A stretch of 38,141 nucleotides of DNA. Source: Flavobacterium azizsancarii (GTDB lineage Bacteria > Bacteroidota > Bacteroidia > Flavobacteriales > Flavobacteriaceae). Below the pieces are notes generated by a model. It was not told the DNA's origin. It did no database searches and worked only from the letters and a program-made list of their open reading frames with translations. The stretch lies in the NCBI RefSeq assembly GCF_027980145.1, contig NZ_JAMZNK010000049.1, positions 1-38,141 of the forward strand, read 5' to 3'. The position numbers and the translations under genes were made by a program. The number at the start of each line of letters is the position of its first letter. Position 1 is the first letter of the stretch. Shown piece after piece: positions 1 through 7,752 of the stretch.

Positions 1-1
1 T

Positions 2-82
2 CGTAATAATAAACGGGAAGCAGGTAAATACAGAACTAGAGTAAGACCTTTAGTGCTTAAAAATCAAAAAGATGCGATATGA
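2..82 (+). CDS. C-terminal tail of an unidentified protein (cut by window edge)
   Basis: An open frame enters from the left edge and ends at TGA 80-82, giving 26 residues, very basic (RNNKREAGKYRTRV near its start). The composition looks like coding sequence, but the piece is too short to assign a family. It ends about 70 bases before the end of the next, convergent gene. Confidence 0.4.
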   Translation, partial: RNNKREAGKYRTRVRPLVLKNQKDAI

Positions 83-150
83 AATTTTCTTAACTTAATG
101 ACATTGCGCTCTCGCCAGCAGTTTATTAAAATCCTAGTAGTTGAAAAGTA

Positions 151-468
151 TTACATCAATTTATTAATTTTTGCAACTAATTTTTCTTTGATCAAATCAA
201 ATTCAGAATCTCTTTCTGATGTGTATAAATATAATATCAATCTGGCATTACTGTCTACAGAACGACTAATATCCGGAAAACTGTTATTAATGAATTGCGT
301 ACTTTGAGAACTATAACCATTATAGGATTTATCAATAAATAGTTCCTTAGATTTTGATGTCCAATCATCAATATTAATCAGATCTATTTCGTTTTGATAA
401 TCTGTTAACGCTTTATTTATAATTCCATCAATTTTACCTTTCTCTTTTTTAAAATCTATATTAATCAT
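151..468 (-). CDS. Hypothetical protein, 105 aa
   Basis: A soluble, strongly charged protein with no signal peptide or membrane segment. It has alternating Lys/Glu/Asp-rich helical stretches at both ends and a Ser/Asn-rich middle (SYNGYSSQSTQ around residue 50). I do not recognise the family. The ATG start lies just downstream of an AT-rich intergenic stretch (469-648) in which I see no gene. It is convergent with the fragment at the left edge. It could be a short immunity-type or orphan chromosomal protein, but nothing in the sequence decides this. Confidence 0.5.
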   Translation of the reverse strand: MINIDFKKEKGKIDGIINKALTDYQNEIDLINIDDWTSKSKELFIDKSYNGYSSQSTQFINNSFPDISRSVDSNARLILYLYTSERDSEFDLIKEKLVAKINKLM

Positions 469-648
469 TCCTCACTATTTTGGTTATTAAATGTTTAGTT
501 TTTTATAAATATATAATATTGGCCAAAACGTTTGATATAATTTTTGAAAATTCTTTGAGATTAGGCTATTACTACAAATAAAATTTGCTTTTTTTAGATA
601 GGACAAGACAGAAAATCCGAAACCTTATTCTTTCTTATTTTTTATTAT

Positions 649-1203
649 TTATCTATGTTTTCCTAAAATTGGTTTTAATTCCTTTGCTAATTGATTTTCT
701 AAAACTTCCATTAAATTTATCATTTCAGGTTCAAATTCAAAAACTGTAACTTTAATATTTAAGCCAAGCTCTTTAGTCCAGTAAAACAATTGTAATCCCT
801 GAGTCCTATTTACTTTATAGAATCCTAAATGTTGAATAAGTCTTCCCCAAAAATGACGTTTAACTTTTCCAACGTAAAGTACTTTACTTTCTGGAACATT
901 TTTTTTTATTGCAGGAATCGCTTTAGAATTTTCAGTAGCTGAATATTCCTTAATTTTACTAATTATTTCAGAAGTCAAATTTTGTGATGTAATCTCGAAA
1001 AAATACAAACAAGGACCTTCAAGTTTTTTTAACTCTTTGTATAATTCTTTATGTTTTTCAGACTCTCTAATATCAACATGATTATAGTCTTCTAATTCTG
1101 AGCAATTAATCTCGAATTCCATTTTCTGCGAAGGTCCATTATTTGAAACATTAAGTAACGGAACAACCGCATTTCTACTTATTTCTTTAATTGTATTTTC
1201 CAT
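649..1203 (-). CDS. GIY-YIG domain protein, 184 aa
   Basis: The C-terminal half fits the GIY-YIG nuclease fold. A CLYFF segment (residues 65-69) replaces the GIY strand and LYVGKV (109-114) is the YIG strand. Arg121 lies in GRLIQH and Glu169 in LENQLAKEL, the expected positions of the catalytic Arg and metal-binding Glu. A loop of about 40 residues between the two strands is longer than usual. The N-terminal 60 residues are not recognised. GIY-YIG enzymes cut DNA in repair, restriction or mobile elements; here it stands alone, so its role is unknown. The first motif has lost the canonical Gly-Ile, so catalytic activity is not certain. Confidence 0.6.
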   Translation of the reverse strand: MENTIKEISRNAVVPLLNVSNNGPSQKMEFEINCSELEDYNHVDIRESEKHKELYKELKKLEGPCLYFFEITSQNLTSEIISKIKEYSATENSKAIPAIKKNVPESKVLYVGKVKRHFWGRLIQHLGFYKVNRTQGLQLFYWTKELGLNIKVTVFEFEPEMINLMEVLENQLAKELKPILGKHR

Positions 1204-1371
1204 AATTTTATTATTTCTATTCTATATAATTAAAATTTTACATTTTATCTGCCAGAGAACAAATATTATTTTTTAATAATTATATATTTTACGGAAAACC
1301 ATATTTTAAATTAGGATGTTAATCTATTTTACGATTAAATGTAAATATGTAAACTTTTTTCAGGACAAGAC

Positions 1372-1458
1372 ATGATTGTATTCACAAGCAAGAACTTGCG
1401 CTCGCAACGGAAACTCAGTAAGTACTTGAAATCTTTTAACGTGGAGGTAATTTATTAA
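1372..1458 (+). CDS. Possible 28-aa basic peptide
   Basis: ATG 1372 to TAA 1456-1458 encodes a basic peptide beginning MIVFTSKNLRSQRKLSKY, in an otherwise empty gap between two minus-strand genes. The base composition is less AT-rich than its surroundings, which is the only sign of coding. It could equally be a remnant of a decayed gene. Confidence 0.15.
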   Translation: MIVFTSKNLRSQRKLSKYLKSFNVEVIY

Positions 1459-1461
1459 ATT

Positions 1462-1923
1462 TTAATCTTCAAAACCTGCTCTATTTTTAATAGTCATTAT
1501 GATCTCCTTATAATTTTCATAATGATCTGGCGAAATGATTATATTCTCCTTATTATCGAGGATCAGTGTACTAAAATAAAAACCATCAGATATAGCAGCT
1601 CCTCCCCTGTTTTGAAGTTTAATTTTTCCTTTCTTGATCATATAAATAGTTTCAAAAGGAATAAATTTCTTTTGACCTGTAATTGCCATTGTTTTTTCGA
1701 TTCCGGTTTCGGTAATCGTTAATTTACAAATTTTAAAAAGGTCTGGTGATGCATAAATTAAAAATGCAAATACCATAAAAACTATAACCGTAAGAGGATT
1801 TATTGCCGACTCTTTATTCCCCAAAAAAGCATATAAAATATAGATTAAGGTTATAATGAAAAGCAGACAACCAAATATTATTCTTCTTCCTAATGCTTTT
1901 CTAAATTCTGAGTTAATTTGCAT
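1462..1923 (-). CDS. Membrane protein with two TM helices and a PH-like domain, 153 aa
   Basis: Two hydrophobic helices (about residues 14-33 and 41-60) are followed by a soluble beta-rich domain. Its pattern (TITETGIEK, then FIPFETIYMIKKGK, then ISDGFYFSTLILDN) resembles the bacterial PH-like domain behind an N-terminal membrane hairpin, as in STM3941-type proteins. The soluble part would face the cytoplasm. The function of such proteins is unknown. It is a single gene with no operon partner. The family assignment rests on pattern only. Confidence 0.55.
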   Translation of the reverse strand: MQINSEFRKALGRRIIFGCLLFIITLIYILYAFLGNKESAINPLTVIVFMVFAFLIYASPDLFKICKLTITETGIEKTMAITGQKKFIPFETIYMIKKGKIKLQNRGGAAISDGFYFSTLILDNKENIIISPDHYENYKEIIMTIKNRAGFED

Positions 1924-2065
1924 GTTATTTTTTTATTGTAATGTTTTTTGTTCTTAATAATTGATTAATTATTTTCTTTAAAATATAATAACGTTTTACA
2001 GCTTTATGTTTTGATCAATTATGTATTTCCTCATGCGCATAAAGACTCTAATACTGAGATCATCT

Positions 2066-2432
2066 TTAGCTCCAACTCATATTAATTGAAACTGTATCTT
2101 GTTTAATTTTTACTCTTCCTCCATAAGAATTAATTTCTCCAGGATGAATTTCATAAGTCCTAAATGTTTAATTGAATCTTTGGAATGTTGTTTTTTAATC
2201 GTTTACTTTTACGTATCCATTGTTCTATTTCAGATTTCGAACTTGTAAATTCAATTATATACTGTTTTGTAAAAGAACTTCCGTGCTTTTCAATATTAAT
2301 AATTTTAGCATTTTTAGGAATTTCTTTTAAGCCCCCAAAGTAAAGCAGACTTAATAGCCTCTTCTTTTTTTTACTATTTTCATGAATCTTTAAGGTTGGT
2401 TTTTTAGTTGGTTTTGTCAAATTATGGTGCAA
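2066..2432 (-). pseudogene. Frameshifted hypothetical gene
   Basis: The frame starting at TTG 2430-2432 directly follows the stop of the upstream lipoprotein gene. It runs 90 codons (ending in SKRLKNNIPKIQLNI) to TAG 2160-2162. From about 2170 down to TAA 2066-2068 another frame stays open and reads like natural protein (TFRTYEIHPGEINSYGGRV, ending in MSWS). Skipping one base near 2168 joins the two into a product of about 120 residues. This looks like one gene broken by a single-base insertion, or a sequencing error. The protein is Lys-rich and unidentified. It lies in the same frame as the lipoprotein and may be coupled to it. Confidence 0.5.
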
Positions 2433-2900
2433 TCAACCATAACAACCAAAATTTAAGCTTTGCATTCTTCCTCCTTTTGCTTCTCCAACTAAAATAATAG
2501 TTTTGTCTCGCAAAATTTTGCTTTTACTTCTAATTAATTCTTTTAGGTTTAAAGTTTTACAATCCTTTGAATAAATAAGTGATTCTGAGTCAACTTTATA
2601 AGTTCTTATTTTTGGGTTTTCATTAATAACGACTCTTTCATCGACATTTTTAAATTTTATCTGAACAAAATCAAGATCAATAAACACCTCACCATTTATT
2701 TCGTAAATATTTTTTACTAAAGCATTTATTTCGTCTTTGTCATCTCCTAAAACAATTTTAGCTGAAGATTTTGAGCTTTTCTTTTCTGTTACTGACTCTG
2801 TTTTTATCAGATTCTCTTTAGCATTACTTTGGTCTTCCTTTATCTGGTTACAGGAAAAAAAGAAAATAAAAGCGAAATACATCAATACATTTCTTCTCAT
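2433..2900 (-). CDS. Putative lipoprotein, 155 aa
   Basis: A short basic start (MRRN), a hydrophobic stretch and FFFSC (Cys17) form a lipoprotein signal, so the mature protein should be tethered to a membrane through Cys17. A Lys/Ser-rich linker (about residues 20-50) leads to a small beta-rich domain (VKNIYEINGEVFIDLDFVQIK) with two more cysteines, near residues 113 and 153, which could pair in the periplasm. The family is not recognised. A frameshifted gene follows immediately in the same frame. Confidence 0.6.
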   Translation of the reverse strand: MRRNVLMYFAFIFFFSCNQIKEDQSNAKENLIKTESVTEKKSSKSSAKIVLGDDKDEINALVKNIYEINGEVFIDLDFVQIKFKNVDERVVINENPKIRTYKVDSESLIYSKDCKTLNLKELIRSKSKILRDKTIILVGEAKGGRMQSLNFGCYG

Positions 2901-2928
2901 GAATTTTGTTATATATATTAAAATAAAC

Positions 2929-3825
2929 TTAATCGCATTTTACCTTTTTATAATCCCCCGTTTTGTCATCGTATTCAAGGCAGGTTTGTTTTATTAAAAC
3001 CATCTTATCATTTACCACTTTATACTGTGCAGTAGTAACACTTCGACCTGCACAACACTGATTACGCTCTTCAATTCTTTTGGTTTTACTGTCAAACTGT
3101 AATGAAGTACCACTAAAACTGCTTTCGAAATATTTGCCAGTCTTTGGGTTATATAAAAAATATAATCTTGAAGTATTAGGCCCCGCATAACTTGATTCGA
3201 AGACAGAGAAATCTTCGATACCATCGAAGTTATAATCTCCGGTACTTATATTCTTTAGTCCCCAAAGCTCGCATTCTAAAGCAATTTGCTGAATTAGCTT
3301 GTCGGTCTTTTTCTCCAGAATTTTAACTCCGGTTACTTTCGCATATCCACCTTTAGTTTTCGAAATAATGAGCTTAAAGTATTTACCTTTTAAAGAAACC
3401 GGTTGCAAAATTTCTATGTTTTTCCATTCTGCTGCATCTCCATATTCAACTTCGAATGTTTTTGATAAAGTAATCTTAAGCTCTTTTTTTGTATTCAGAT
3501 CCGTCCATACCCCTTCTAACTTCTTGCTTTTGGGATTAAAATTTTCAAAAGTTATTTTAGCAGTGTTCTTGCTTGTTTTATCTTTTTCATAGAACGTTAA
3601 TACTTTCTGCTTTAAAATTCCCTCTATTTCGATAGGAGTATCATAATTAGAATAGGCATAAATGGCATTTCCTGATCCCTCGGAGTTAAGATCTGTTATA
3701 AATTCTATTGGATACTTATCTATAAATCCTGTATAAGATATTTGAGCAGCTAAGTCAAGGGAAACTAAAAAAAGTAACGCTGTCAAAATTTTCTGCGTGA
3801 CGTTGGGGTTTATTACAACATTCAT
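2929..3825 (-). CDS. Secreted XAC2610-like protein, 298 aa
   Basis: A hydrophobic N-terminus ending in LDLAAQ is a typical Bacteroidetes signal peptide. The C-terminal third has the XAC2610-type pattern: DYNFDGIEDFSVF (an FG-GAP/EF-like D-x-N-x-D loop), LYFLYNPKTGKYFES, and a terminal region with CC and Cys-rich segments. XAC2610-like proteins are exported proteins of poorly known function, some related to lysozyme inhibition. The N-terminal two thirds (residues 30-180) are beta-rich and unassigned. An ATG start is used, with an AT-rich leader upstream. Confidence 0.65.
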   Translation of the reverse strand: MNVVINPNVTQKILTALLFLVSLDLAAQISYTGFIDKYPIEFITDLNSEGSGNAIYAYSNYDTPIEIEGILKQKVLTFYEKDKTSKNTAKITFENFNPKSKKLEGVWTDLNTKKELKITLSKTFEVEYGDAAEWKNIEILQPVSLKGKYFKLIISKTKGGYAKVTGVKILEKKTDKLIQQIALECELWGLKNISTGDYNFDGIEDFSVFESSYAGPNTSRLYFLYNPKTGKYFESSFSGTSLQFDSKTKRIEERNQCCAGRSVTTAQYKVVNDKMVLIKQTCLEYDDKTGDYKKVKCD

Positions 3826-4002
3826 ATAATGTCAGGTTCGTTTTATATTGGCTTCATTATTTAGCATTGCGAATATAATACTATTTGTATTATATATTAA
3901 TTTTTCATAAATCCAAATCATATAACATTATTCAAAAATCCTGTAAGGCGTTCTTCACACAATCTGAATAATTTTACATTATAACATTTAAACTATTAAA
4001 TC

Positions 4003-4593
4003 ATGAAAAAACTACTATTAGCCGGAAAAGTAATTTTAGGAGCAGGATTATTATTAATATCCTTGAATTCTTGTAAAAATGAAACAAAACAAGAAGATCC
4101 AAAAGAAGTTGCAGAAGATGCAAACGAAGAAAAATTCGACACTATTAATAATAAAGAAGATGACTCTCAATTTTTAGTAGATCAAGCGGAAGTAAATCTT
4201 GCTGAAATCGAAATTGGAAAACTGGCGCAAACAAAAAGTACAAATCCTGAGGTTAAGAAATTTGGAAAAATGCTTGTTGATGAGCATACCAAATCAGCTT
4301 CTGAAGTAAGTGCTTTGGCAAAAACTAAAAACTTCACTTTACCTACTTCGATTACCGAAGATGGAAAAGAGGAATACAACAAACTAAACGAAAAATCTGG
4401 TCTTGACTTTGATAAAAAGTTCGCTGATATGATGATCGACGGACACGAAAAAGCAATTGACAAATTGCAAAAAGCAGCTAAAGATGCAAAAGATCAAGAT
4501 GTTAAGCTTTGGGCATCAAATAGTATAGCACCGCTAACAGCTCATTTGGAGCATGCGAAATTGCTAAAACAAGACTTAGATAAAAAGAAATAA
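4003..4593 (+). CDS. DUF4142 lipoprotein, 196 aa
   Basis: The signal peptide ends in LISLNSC (lipobox Cys24), so the mature form is a lipoprotein. An acidic linker (residues 25-50) precedes a four-helix DUF4142 domain. Characteristic pieces are FLVDQAEVNLAEIEIGKLA, VKKFGKMLVDEHTKSASEV and MMIDGHEKAIDKLQ, with the paired His residues of this ferritin-like helical family. DUF4142 proteins are common envelope proteins of soil bacteria, often stress-induced; no reaction is known. It is monocistronic, and a strong terminator follows about 30 bases after the stop. Confidence 0.85.
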   Translation: MKKLLLAGKVILGAGLLLISLNSCKNETKQEDPKEVAEDANEEKFDTINNKEDDSQFLVDQAEVNLAEIEIGKLAQTKSTNPEVKKFGKMLVDEHTKSASEVSALAKTKNFTLPTSITEDGKEEYNKLNEKSGLDFDKKFADMMIDGHEKAIDKLQKAAKDAKDQDVKLWASNSIAPLTAHLEHAKLLKQDLDKKK

Positions 4594-4620
4594 ATTTAAT
4601 TGGTTATTATTTATTTTCAA

Positions 4621-4658
4621 AAAAACCCCTTAAGAGTTGAATTGCTTAAGGGGTTTTT
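4621..4658 (+). terminator. Rho-independent terminator after the DUF4142 gene
   Basis: A perfect 14-bp stem (AAAAACCCCTTAAG with CTTAAGGGGTTTTT) with a 10-base loop is followed by a T-rich run. The symmetric A/T flanks mean it could also work on the other strand for genes arriving from the right. Confidence 0.9.
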
Positions 4659-4709
4659 CTTTTTTAGGTTCTGAGGTGCTAAGTTGCTAAGGGACAAAGT
4701 TTTTTACAG

Positions 4710-4800
4710 GACGCATTTGTTATGCGTCTTTTTAGATTTTAATAACAACGTAGGATGGATTAAAATCCATCCCTATAATATGTTTAGTTCCTCCGGAACT
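4710..4800. repeat. Cluster of three REP-like hairpins
   Basis: Three inverted repeats lie in a gene-free gap. GACGCAT/ATGCGTC at 4710-4728 is followed by TTTTT. GGATGGATT/AATCCATCC is at 4753-4772. AGTTCC/GGAACT is at 4786-4800. The arrangement looks like a dispersed intergenic REP/BIME-type element of flavobacteria. Only one copy is in this window, so the dispersed nature is an inference. The first hairpin could serve as a second terminator. Confidence 0.5.
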
Positions 4801-4812
4801 GCTGGATAAATT

Positions 4813-6210
4813 TTAATACAACGCATTCAACCTTTGAACCTTTGCACCTATGAACCCTATTGCGCCAGCAATAATTTTTCCTTTATAAAAAACGCCTTCT
4901 CTTTTAGGCAAACGCGCAACGGCTTCGGCAGAACAGCTTGCTTTTACCAGAATAAAGTTAGCTTCGTTGTCAACTGCTGGCCAAACTCGTACTCCTGAAT
5001 CATTAAGTGGCAAAATTTCATCTTTTGTTGCAATGTGCAAAGCTCTGCTTAAATTGTATTCGTCTGTCCAGCCATATAATTGTGCGCATAATTTTGCTTT
5101 TTCGAGCATATCGCACGTCCCAAAAGGCTGCCAGTGATCGACAATACTATCTGTTCCTGTCATGAGTTTTACACCGTACTTTTTCAAGGTTGGAATTGGC
5201 ATTATGGTTTTCCCAATCGGAATTCCGGAGACTACTCCTATTCCCAGATTTGCCATTTGCTCCGCTATTTTTTCCAGATCTTTCGTATCCATTTTGGCAA
5301 GAGCAAAACCGTGACTTATATAAGTCTTTCCTTGAAGTTGTTTATTTTCTTCGGTTTTTTTAATGATATATTCAATCGCAGATTTCCCTGATGGTAGAGA
5401 TTCATGCAAATGAATATCAATTCCTTTATTCGTATCGATTGCAATTTGAAACATAGTATCTAATGATTTCTCCATATTACCATCGACATTGGTTGGATCA
5501 AGTCCGCCAATAAAATCAATTCCCATACTGGCTGATTCCCTTAATAGAGATTCAGATTGCGAGTACAAGATTCCGTGTTGCGGGAAAGCTACAATTTCCC
5601 ACCCAAAACTATCTTTGTTTTTATCTAATGCGGCAAGTAAATGTTCTAAACTCTTCAATCCGCTTACAGGATCTATATTGCATTGACAACGTGCAAAATA
5701 ACTTCCCTGACTTTGCATGAGTTTAATAGCCTCTTCTGCTTTATACTGAGAATCGGGTAATAATTGCGGAATCAACTTTTGCTCCAGTGTAATCATATCT
5801 TTTACCGTATATCCTTTTCTTGGCGCTGCATTCCAGGTCCCGTTTCCATAATAGGTTTTATCAATATGAATGTGCATATCACGCAATCCCGGAAGCATCA
5901 AAAGTCCTTTGGCGTCAACTGTTTTCAACTTCAAAGCAGACTTTCCTGTCGTGATACTTTTAATTTTTCCATTGGCAATATGAATTGTATAAAGCGCTGT
6001 TTTAGTAGCAATAACTTCATTTTTTTCGTTGTATTCAAAACCATCTTCTAATCGCACATTAATCAAAAGATATTCGTTTAAAGCTGTTTTATTTTCTTGT
6101 GGCAATACTTGCGCAACTGCATTGCCGCCAATTCCTGAAAACAAAGCTGCGCCGGTTGCGGCGGCTCCTAATCCTAAGAATTTTTTTCTGCTAATTTTAT
6201 GCTCTTCCAT
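4813..6210 (-). CDS. Exported amidohydrolase, cytosine-deaminase-like, 465 aa
   Basis: A Tat-type signal (SRKKFLGLG, residues 7-15, then an Ala/Gly-rich core ending near AVAQ) precedes an amidohydrolase TIM barrel. The metal motifs are DMHIHID (His113, His115), HLHE (His267, Glu270), SH at 299-300 (His300) and GTDSIVDHWQPFG (Asp354). The His...xxGlu pair and the D-x-x-x-P-F-G segment match the cytosine deaminase/CodA branch rather than dihydroorotases. Such enzymes hydrolyse a cyclic amidine or amide; the substrate is unknown. Folding in the cytoplasm followed by Tat export is implied. It lies 137 bases downstream of an AraC-type regulator on the same strand, which may control it. Confidence 0.8.
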   Translation of the reverse strand: MEEHKISRKKFLGLGAAATGAALFSGIGGNAVAQVLPQENKTALNEYLLINVRLEDGFEYNEKNEVIATKTALYTIHIANGKIKSITTGKSALKLKTVDAKGLLMLPGLRDMHIHIDKTYYGNGTWNAAPRKGYTVKDMITLEQKLIPQLLPDSQYKAEEAIKLMQSQGSYFARCQCNIDPVSGLKSLEHLLAALDKNKDSFGWEIVAFPQHGILYSQSESLLRESASMGIDFIGGLDPTNVDGNMEKSLDTMFQIAIDTNKGIDIHLHESLPSGKSAIEYIIKKTEENKQLQGKTYISHGFALAKMDTKDLEKIAEQMANLGIGVVSGIPIGKTIMPIPTLKKYGVKLMTGTDSIVDHWQPFGTCDMLEKAKLCAQLYGWTDEYNLSRALHIATKDEILPLNDSGVRVWPAVDNEANFILVKASCSAEAVARLPKREGVFYKGKIIAGAIGFIGAKVQRLNALY

Positions 6211-6347
6211 AAATTATATTTTACCTTCTTTGAGTTTGTTATGTGTTTTTGCAATACCATTCTAATAAAATTAGAATATATTACATTGCAAAAATCGTTA
6301 TAAACTTAAAACAGGAACGGTAATATTGCGGATAAGGATGGTAAAAA

Positions 6348-7226
6348 TTATAACTTTTTGAAATCACCGGGAGTTTTTCCTGTATATTTTTTAAATACTT
6401 TAGTAAAATAGGTATTATCATTAAATCCAAGCTGATAGCCAATTTCCTTAATAGATAAATGGGTACTGGTTAGTAACCGTTTGGCTTCGAGAATGGTTCT
6501 TTGTTTTATCACATCGCTTGCTGGTATCTTTAAATATTTCTGCGAAAGAATATTAAGGTAATTAGGTGTAATATTTAATTTGTCAGCATAGAAATTCACT
6601 GATGATTCCACATTATAATGATCATCAATTAAAGCATGAAATCCTTTTATTATTTTCTGCGGTTTGGTCGAAGAATCGTGTTCCGGAAATTGAACCAAAT
6701 ATTCTTTTTGCAATAATTTCAGCAGTAAATGCAAACGCAGTAAAACTATTTCTCTGTTTAGCAAATCATTATCAGAAAGTACTACTTCTATTTCATGTAA
6801 ATGATCTTTAAATTCCTCGAATTCTTTTTGAGTTAAAGAGATACAAGACGGAACACTTTGCTCAAAAAATGGAAATGCTCCTAAATTCGAAAAAATAGTA
6901 ATTACATCTGCCGAAACCATTAATTGAAACCCTGAAGTATCAACATCGAGCGACCAGTTATGTACCTGACCGGGCCTTATAAAATAAACCTGATAATCGT
7001 TTACTTGATATTGTGTAAAATCGACATTATGAACACCTGAGCCTTTCTCTACAAAAAACACAAGATAAAAGTCGTGTTTATGAGGCTGTTCGAATTCGTT
7101 TCGTCCCTTGACACTATGGCGAAATAAGGTAATACCTAAAGTTTCTTCTCCAAGTATATTGCCAACGGATAAAATAGGAATCGAATGTTTTTGCAAAGAA
7201 AAAAGTGGTTGATTGTTCACTTTCAA
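6348..7226 (-). CDS. AraC-family transcriptional regulator, 292 aa
   Basis: The N-terminal half is a cupin-like sensor domain (HKHDFYLVFFVEKGSG near residues 49-64, and YFIRPGQVHNW). The C-terminal ~100 residues form the double helix-turn-helix of the AraC/XylS family (LSIKEIGYQLGFNDNTYF, then FKKYTGKTPGDFKKL). It probably activates the amidohydrolase gene just downstream in response to a small ligand. Its ATG is only about 24 bases from the proposed left end of the prophage, so the native promoter may have been displaced. Confidence 0.88.
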   Translation of the reverse strand: MKVNNQPLFSLQKHSIPILSVGNILGEETLGITLFRHSVKGRNEFEQPHKHDFYLVFFVEKGSGVHNVDFTQYQVNDYQVYFIRPGQVHNWSLDVDTSGFQLMVSADVITIFSNLGAFPFFEQSVPSCISLTQKEFEEFKDHLHEIEVVLSDNDLLNREIVLLRLHLLLKLLQKEYLVQFPEHDSSTKPQKIIKGFHALIDDHYNVESSVNFYADKLNITPNYLNILSQKYLKIPASDVIKQRTILEAKRLLTSTHLSIKEIGYQLGFNDNTYFTKVFKKYTGKTPGDFKKL

Positions 7227-7249
7227 AATTTATAGGGCATTAAATAAAA

Positions 7250-7408
7250 TGTACAATATATACTAATATAAAAAAGGTCGAAAAAGCCAATAAAATCAAT
7301 ACCTAAGAGCTAAAAAGATCGAAAAAAGGTGAAATTTAAATTGTACAATTATGTACCATTAAGTATCATTTATGTACCATTTTTAAAGAGTTTAATGTAC
7401 CATTTAAG
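7250..7408. repeat. Array of TGTAC(C/A)ATT motifs at phage left end, probable transposase sites
   Basis: TGTACAAT occurs at 7250 and 7342. TGTACCATT occurs at 7352, 7373 and 7396, with a degenerate copy AGTATCATT at 7362. The inner copies start 10, 10, 11 and 23 bases apart, so all sit on about the same face of the helix, while one copy stands ~92 bases outside. An end-proximal site plus an internal cluster resembles the L1/L2/L3 layout of Mu and the ends of Tn7-type elements. They could alternatively be regulator operators. Confidence 0.5.
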
Positions 7409-7482
7409 ACACGAACTACTGTATAGTCGGTAAACATACGCTAAGTCCTTATTTATAAGCCTTAAAGTCTCAATTTTAGAAT

Positions 7483-7512
7483 AAAGCTTGCCGATTATGG
7501 AGGGCTTTTTTT
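7483..7512 (+). terminator. Terminator-like hairpin near phage left end
   Basis: AAAGCTT pairs with GGGCTTT (two G-U pairs), with a CC/GG extension across one mismatch and a six-base loop, followed by TTTT. It faces rightward, yet no gene lies upstream on this strand within the phage. It may insulate the phage from incoming host transcription or end a short transcript. Confidence 0.45.
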
Positions 7513-7569
7513 ATAAGTAAAAATCAAAGTAAACAAAAAAAAGATAGTTAGGTAAAAAAGCATTAGGTA

Positions 7570-7599
7570 GTCAAATAGATGGTCAAATAGATGGTCAAA
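7570..7599. repeat. Short tandem repeat, 12-bp unit x 2.5
   Basis: GTCAAATAGATG is repeated twice exactly, followed by half a unit, in the 7513-7727 gap between the left-end motifs and the repressor gene. The rest of that gap is AT-rich with no gene that I can support. The function is unknown; it could be a protein-binding or slippage-prone tract. Confidence 0.6.
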
Positions 7600-7727
7600 A
7601 TTTGGTTAAATATTTACTTGAATAGTAATTGAAAATACACAAAAAAGGAACTTTGTATTTAAAACCACTCTGAGTTAGGGGGTTTAAATACATTGTAAAA
7701 AAAACAGAATTGTATTTCAATACGTTG

Positions 7728-7752
7728 AAAAACAGCAATTTATACTGTTTTT
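7728..7752 (-). terminator. Terminator of the repressor gene
   Basis: An 8-bp stem AAAAACAG/CTGTTTTT with a 9-base loop overlaps the repressor stop codon. It has T runs on both strands, so it may stop transcription from either side. Confidence 0.6.

Noticed and set aside
649..1203. GIY-YIG protein as a homing endonuclease in an intron or intein
   Set aside because: No flanking split gene, intron core or intein motif is visible; it looks like a free-standing gene.
2433..2900. Lipoprotein and following 90-codon frame as one gene interrupted by a nonsense codon
   Set aside because: They share a frame, but the lipoprotein looks complete with its C-terminal Cys and the second part begins like a separate basic protein; the real defect is the downstream frameshift.
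5134..5391. Plus-strand open frames inside the amidohydrolase gene
   Set aside because: They are shadows of the strongly supported minus-strand enzyme and have no protein-like composition.
4813..7226. Amidohydrolase and AraC genes as phage cargo
   Set aside because: They lie outside the left-end motif array and on the host side of the repressor, and have no phage features.
7340..7408. CRISPR-like or tandem repeat array
   Set aside because: Repeats are only ~9-12 bases, nearly contiguous, with no spacers of regular length and no cas genes; binding sites fit better.
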